Assembly: GCA_903919975.1 (NCBI GenBank)
Contig: CAIXKE010000111.1
Span: 1 to 56,445 of the forward strand
Origin: Akkermansiaceae bacterium
GTDB lineage: Bacteria > Verrucomicrobiota > Verrucomicrobiia > Verrucomicrobiales > Akkermansiaceae
Direction: 5' to 3'
Length of the DNA: 56,445 nucleotides
Made by a program: the position numbers and the translations under genes. Below, piece by piece: positions 53,505 through 56,445 of the stretch. Within the stretch, counting starts at the first letter, position 1. Each line of letters opens with the position of its first letter. The notes under the pieces are model-generated. The model was not told the origin of the DNA and ran no database searches. It saw nothing but the letters and a program-made list of their open reading frames with translations.

Positions 53505-53563
53505 GGAACAAAACCGGACAGAGACGGTTCAAAACCGGACTGGGAGACGGAACAAAACCGGAT
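53505..53563. repeat. Three tandem ~22-bp repeats, transposon end-like
   Basis: GGAACAAAACCGGAC (53505), GGTTCAAAACCGGAC (53526) and GGAACAAAACCGGAT (53549) are evenly spaced. They lie ~290 bases before a DDE transposase remnant and are probably the transposase-binding end of that element. The stretch 53564-53852 between them has no supported gene. Confidence 0.6.
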
Positions 53564-53852
53564 TTCTGCGTCTCGCCGCTGCAATTGACTGGTGACCAGC
53601 ATCTTTAAATCGAGCATCAAGCGTCGCCCGCAGGATACGGCTCTGCTGGAGAGCAACCGGAGCGGCGGGCCAATGGGGCTTTTGCCTCCGGATCGCGTGT
53701 CGGCGCAATGCCTGCACGCGGTCCAATTCCTGCGGACATCAAGCCCCTTGGCCGCATGCGAAAAATTCCGGAGGTTTGGAGGCCGAGCCTCCAAGGACGC
53801 CGCCGGAAAGACTGGCGCGATACCAGCGAGATGAGGCATGTTAGCGCCGTAA

Positions 53853-54570
53853 AAGAAGCAACTGATTCATCGTCTGCCTGTCGAATTCGTCCGTAGTGTC
53901 CTCAGCGACCTCAATGCGGGGAGTCTCGATGACATAACCGCGGCCAGCCACCTTGAAGTAAGCCGCACAAGGCTCTACGAGCTACGCTCCGCGTTTCTGC
54001 TCAACAGGACGGGATTTGGTCCAAAGCCAAGCGGCGGCGCTCATCGTGGTCCATGGCCCACCGTAGTTGAGGCTTTCCTGGAAGGCTTTCTGCCCTTGCA
54101 GAACCCGCCCAACTATCAACTCGTGGCAGATGAAATGGAACGCCTCTGCGGCTTCAAGCGCGCTCGCTCCAGCGTTGAGTCATATGTCAAATCCCACCTA
54201 TCCCACCTATCCCACCTATCCCACCTATCCCACCTATCCCACCTATCCCACCTATCCCACCTATCCCACCTATCCCATCTGTTGCCAGCCCCGCAGCGCA
54301 AGCCGCGGACTTACCGTCGGTTCCGCCGTGCGAGGATCGGCGAGCTCTATCAGCACGATAGCTCCATCCACCAATGGTGGCCGGCTCCCGACAAGCAATA
54401 TCTGTTACTCACCGTCGATGACCACTCCGGCCGCAACGTCGCGGGCACCTTCGTTTCCGCCGAGACCACTTGGAATCACTTCCAGCACTTCCGCCGCGCG
54501 TTTGAAACCCACGGGCTGCCTGAAGCCGTCTATACGGACGGTCTGAGCCTCTTTGGCCCGAGTTCCAGCA
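53853..54570 (+). pseudogene. DDE integrase-type transposase (IS481-like) remnant
   Basis: An open frame begins at 53853 (after TAA) with KKQLIHRLPVEFVRSVLSDL and LEVSRTRLYELRSAF, a helix-turn-helix region, and continues to LPLQNPPNYQLVADEMERL, a (Ser-His-Leu)10 run, then LYQHDSSIHQWWP, LLLTVDDHSGRNVAGTFVS and VYTDGLSLFGPSS. The two Asp of D-H-D and TVDDH and the final TDG are of the rve/DDE type; the catalytic Glu and the C-terminus are lost, replaced by repeats after 54570. No good start codon exists in frame before TTG 54096. Confidence 0.75.
54192..54278 (+). repeat. 9-bp tandem repeat inside the transposase frame
   Basis: The unit TCCCACCTA is repeated nine times without a mismatch (54192-54272) and continues for six more bases. 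The transposase frame reads Ser-His-Leu, the second plus-strand frame Tyr-Pro-Thr, and the minus strand Trp-Asp-Arg. Nine is a multiple of three, so the frame is kept. No spacer structure is seen, so it is not CRISPR. Confidence 0.95.
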
Positions 54571-54969
54571 ATTCCGCCCTCCGAGTTCCGATTTCCGATT
54601 TCCGATTTCCGATTTCCGATTTCCGAGTTCCGATTTCCGAGTTTCTTCCCCTTCGCATTCATTCGCGGTAACCATCCTCATTCAAAATCCAAAATCCAAA
54701 ATCTCTCTTGCCCCCCAATCCCGTTTTCATCGTCCCACCTTCGCGTTCATTCGCATTCATTCGCGGTTAACCTCTTCAAATTCCGCCCTCCGAGTTCCGA
54801 GTTTCTTCCCCTTCGCATTCATTCGCGGTAACCATTCTCATCCAAAATTCAAAATCCAAAATCACTCTTGCCCCCCAACACCCGTTTTCATCGTCCCACC
54901 TTCGCGTTCATTCTCATTCATTCGCGGTTAACCTCTTCAAATTCCACCTTCCGAGTTCCGAGTTCCGAG
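54571..54969. repeat. 160-bp tandem duplication with minisatellite stretches
   Basis: Two near-copies (54571-54777 and 54778-54937) and a partial third (54938-54969) share GAGTTTCTTCCCCTTCGCAT, TTCGCGGTAACCAT, CAAAATCCAAAATC, TTGCCCCCCAA, CGTTTTCATCGTCCCACCTT and TTCGCGGTTAACCTCTTCAA. The first copy is longer owing to repeats of CCGATTT/CCGAGTT (6-7 bp units). The same T/C-rich bias runs throughout. There is no convincing coding potential. Confidence 0.85.
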
Positions 54970-54982
54970 TAGGGGGCTCCTT

Positions 54983-55000
54983 ATCCACTAAACGGTGGAT
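54983..55000 (+). promoter_or_regulatory. Candidate operator, site I (perfect dyad)
   Basis: ATCCACTAAACGGTGGAT has perfectly complementary ends (ATCCAC/GTGGAT) around TAAACG. It is the clearest dyad of the family. It lies 281 bases before the surface-protein start at 55282, and 178 bases before the second copy, site J. Confidence 0.6.
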
Positions 55001-55178
55001 GGACATTCGGGCGTCTTTCTCATAGGGTCTTCATTAAGTTGAGTTCGAATAATCAACTGACAAAAACCCACATCCTCACGGAACCCATAAAACCTGATCG
55101 CTGCCATGACATCGACCGCGCGCTCGGCCAAACGCCAGACGACCACCCCTTTCGTCGGTTCATAAGAAAACGCTCCTT

Positions 55179-55196
55179 ATCCACCAAACGACCGAT
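55179..55196 (+). promoter_or_regulatory. Candidate operator, site J
   Basis: ATCCACCAAACGACCGAT differs from sites A and B at one position (C for G at 15). It lies 85 bases before the start of the surface protein. Sites I and J share the flanks GCTCCTT (5') and GAC (3'). Confidence 0.6.
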
Positions 55197-55281
55197 AGAC
55201 GTCCTCGCGATTTTTCCGCAAGATGTCACCTAGCTAAACACCAAATATTCAACGAACAAAGACCCATCACCTCAAAAAACT

Positions 55282-56445
55282 ATGAAGCCAAAACACTCCG
55301 CCATCCGCCATTTCCGCTCGCTCATATTCGCCGGCTCCGCCGCCGTGACACTAGCCTCACCCTCCGCCCACGCCGATACGATCACTTGGAACTCAGCCAG
55401 TGCCACCACCAGCTGGGCCGACGGATCGAACTGGATCGGTGGCGTGGCCCCGGCCAATAGCACCAGCACCGACATCGCTCTCTTCAACAGCTCGAGTTAC
55501 ACCTCCCAGCCAAACGCCGGTACCACCAGCATCAATGGCATTCGTATCGGGTCAAGTTCCGGAGCGCTGACCCTTGCGGGTACTTCCCTGACCCTAGGCT
55601 CGGGTGGGATTGTGATGTCTGCCGGCGCGGCCGCCTCCACCATCTCCTCCCCCATCGTACTCGGGGCGGCGCAAACATGGGACAACAGCAGCGCCAACCG
55701 GCTCACCTTTTCAGGGGCCGTGACAGGCGCCCAAACATTGACCAAGACCGGCACGGGCACCATCCAGTTCAACTCCTCGTTGGCCGGTCCGCTCATCGTC
55801 AATGCGGGCACGGTAAATGCAAACATGGGTATCGGTTTGGCCCTTGGCAGCTCAATCACCATCAACGATGGGGGGGCTGTAGTTGTCGTAAGAATCAGTG
55901 CAATGGACGGCCCGACATCGTCGATTCGCATCAATTCAGGCGGACTCCTGAAAATAGCCGATGGCCTTACGACTCAGTTAAGGCCCCCAGTAACGCTGGA
56001 TGGTGGGACGTTGTCAACGGGAACACTTGGGGGATTTGGAGCTGCGCACGGCAATTGGACCCTCCAAGGCAGCATCTCCACTGCCGGAAGTGGTAATGTT
56101 TCGACCATATCCGGTCTCGGCGCGGCCGCTTTGAGCAAAGTGGGAGGTGTTAATTTCAATGTGCTGGCAGGGGATACCCTAAATGTGTCCTTGAACCTTA
56201 TCAAATCCACCAATCAGCCTGATAACGGGCTCATCAAGCAAGGGCTGGGGCTGATGACGCTCTCCGGCACGAACACCTACACCGGCGCAACCAGTGTCAC
56301 CGCTGGCACGCTTTCTCTCGGTCATGCGACTGACACGCTTTCCAGTAGTTCGGCAGTCTCAGTGGATGGAGCCACCGCGGTGCTTGCCATCGCCGGCAAT
56401 AGCGACACGGTCGGCGCGGTGAGTCTGAAAAACGGTGGATCCATC
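55282..56445 (+). CDS. Autotransporter-associated beta-strand repeat protein (3' end beyond window)
   Basis: The first 388 residues of a secreted, probably very large, surface protein are visible. A long signal peptide (MKPKHSAIRHFRSLIFAGSA...) precedes DTITWNSASATTSWADGSNW, the typical opening of Verrucomicrobial autotransporter-repeat proteins. The rest is Gly/Ser/Thr/Ala-rich beta-helix sequence, with repeat units such as GLIKQGLGLMTLSGTNTYTG (the PATR pattern G-x-G-x-L-x-L-x-G-x-N-x-Y-x-G). These proteins are adhesins or substrate-binding proteins, often with a PEP-CTERM tail; the C-terminus is not in view. Operator-like sites I and J lie before it, linking it to the glycosidase genes. 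The start is ATG 55282. Confidence 0.88.
   Translation, partial: MKPKHSAIRHFRSLIFAGSAAVTLASPSAHADTITWNSASATTSWADGSNWIGGVAPANSTSTDIALFNSSSYTSQPNAGTTSINGIRIGSSSGALTLAGTSLTLGSGGIVMSAGAAASTISSPIVLGAAQTWDNSSANRLTFSGAVTGAQTLTKTGTGTIQFNSSLAGPLIVNAGTVNANMGIGLALGSSITINDGGAVVVVRISAMDGPTSSIRINSGGLLKIADGLTTQLRPPVTLDGGTLSTGTLGGFGAAHGNWTLQGSISTAGSGNVSTISGLGAAALSKVGGVNFNVLAGDTLNVSLNLIKSTNQPDNGLIKQGLGLMTLSGTNTYTGATSVTAGTLSLGHATDTLSSSSAVSVDGATAVLAIAGNSDTVGAVSLKNGGSI

Noticed and set aside
54192..54278. Possible CRISPR array
   Set aside because: Units are 9 bp and directly adjacent, with no spacers or cas genes; it is a simple tandem repeat within a transposase frame.
22364..56445. att repeat from tRNA-Ser integration
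   Set aside because: No second copy of the tRNA 3' end was noticed within the window, so an integrated island with defined ends cannot be claimed.
22741..56445. A SusC/SusD-type polysaccharide utilisation locus
   Set aside because: No TonB-dependent transporter, SusD-like lipoprotein or sulfatase was recognised; the locus has only enzymes, regulators and a surface protein.

Overview
The window looks like a chromosomal segment of a Gram-negative bacterium of the Verrucomicrobiota, probably near Luteolibacter, Haloferula or Akkermansiaceae. This rests on lineage-typical families seen here: PEP-CTERM-type tails, a Verru_Chthon cassette protein A remnant, an autotransporter-associated beta-strand repeat protein, a PVC-type dehydrogenase/cytochrome c fusion, and many secreted glycoside hydrolases with F5/8 (discoidin) modules. 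No taxonomic marker was searched, so this is inference.

Positions 1-22,450 are a compact core segment. It holds an SNF2 helicase, phosphatidylserine decarboxylase (psd), a GlnD-type uridylyltransferase, rpsP, a MidA-like methyltransferase, a membrane-anchored repeat protein, a pyrophosphate-type phosphofructokinase, a large SGNH/dehydrogenase/cytochrome c protein, prfB with its programmed +1 frameshift, and tRNA-Ser(UGA). Inserted between glnD and rpsP is a four-gene operon (7,694-12,580): two small WXG100-like proteins carrying W-[QR]-D-Q instead of W-x-G, a coiled-coil protein, and a 1289-residue FtsK/EssC-like ATPase. It reads as a minimal type VII secretion-like locus without the usual accessory genes.

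Positions 22,451 to the end form an accessory region that begins right after tRNA-Ser. It carries a carbohydrate-degradation gene set: two GH29 alpha-L-fucosidases plus a third broken one, a GH78 alpha-L-rhamnosidase, a GH106-like enzyme, an unassigned 1141-residue probable glycosidase, an MGH1-like (alpha/alpha)6-barrel enzyme, a five-bladed-propeller glycosidase, an alpha/beta-hydrolase esterase and a lipoprotein aldose 1-epimerase. It also encodes a discoidin-domain sensor kinase with a NarL/FixJ response regulator. The enzymes suit a fucose- and rhamnose-containing polysaccharide. No SusC/SusD pair or sulfatase is in the window.

The most notable unexplained signal is an 18-bp imperfect dyad, best form ATCCACCAAACGACGGAT. 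It occurs eight times (24,948; 28,036; 30,009; 33,910; 36,845; 52,272; 54,983; 55,179), always in the same orientation relative to the next gene, mostly 55-100 bp before a secreted-enzyme or surface-protein start. It is a candidate regulon operator, possibly for the adjacent two-component system.

The accessory region is heavily rearranged. It contains three ISL3-type transposase remnants (two fused head to head), an IS630 remnant, a RAYT transposase between perfect 28-bp inverted repeats, a DDE transposase remnant carrying a 9-bp tandem expansion, truncated enzyme and PEP-CTERM genes, and a duplicated promoter block. The window ends inside an autotransporter-repeat surface protein.
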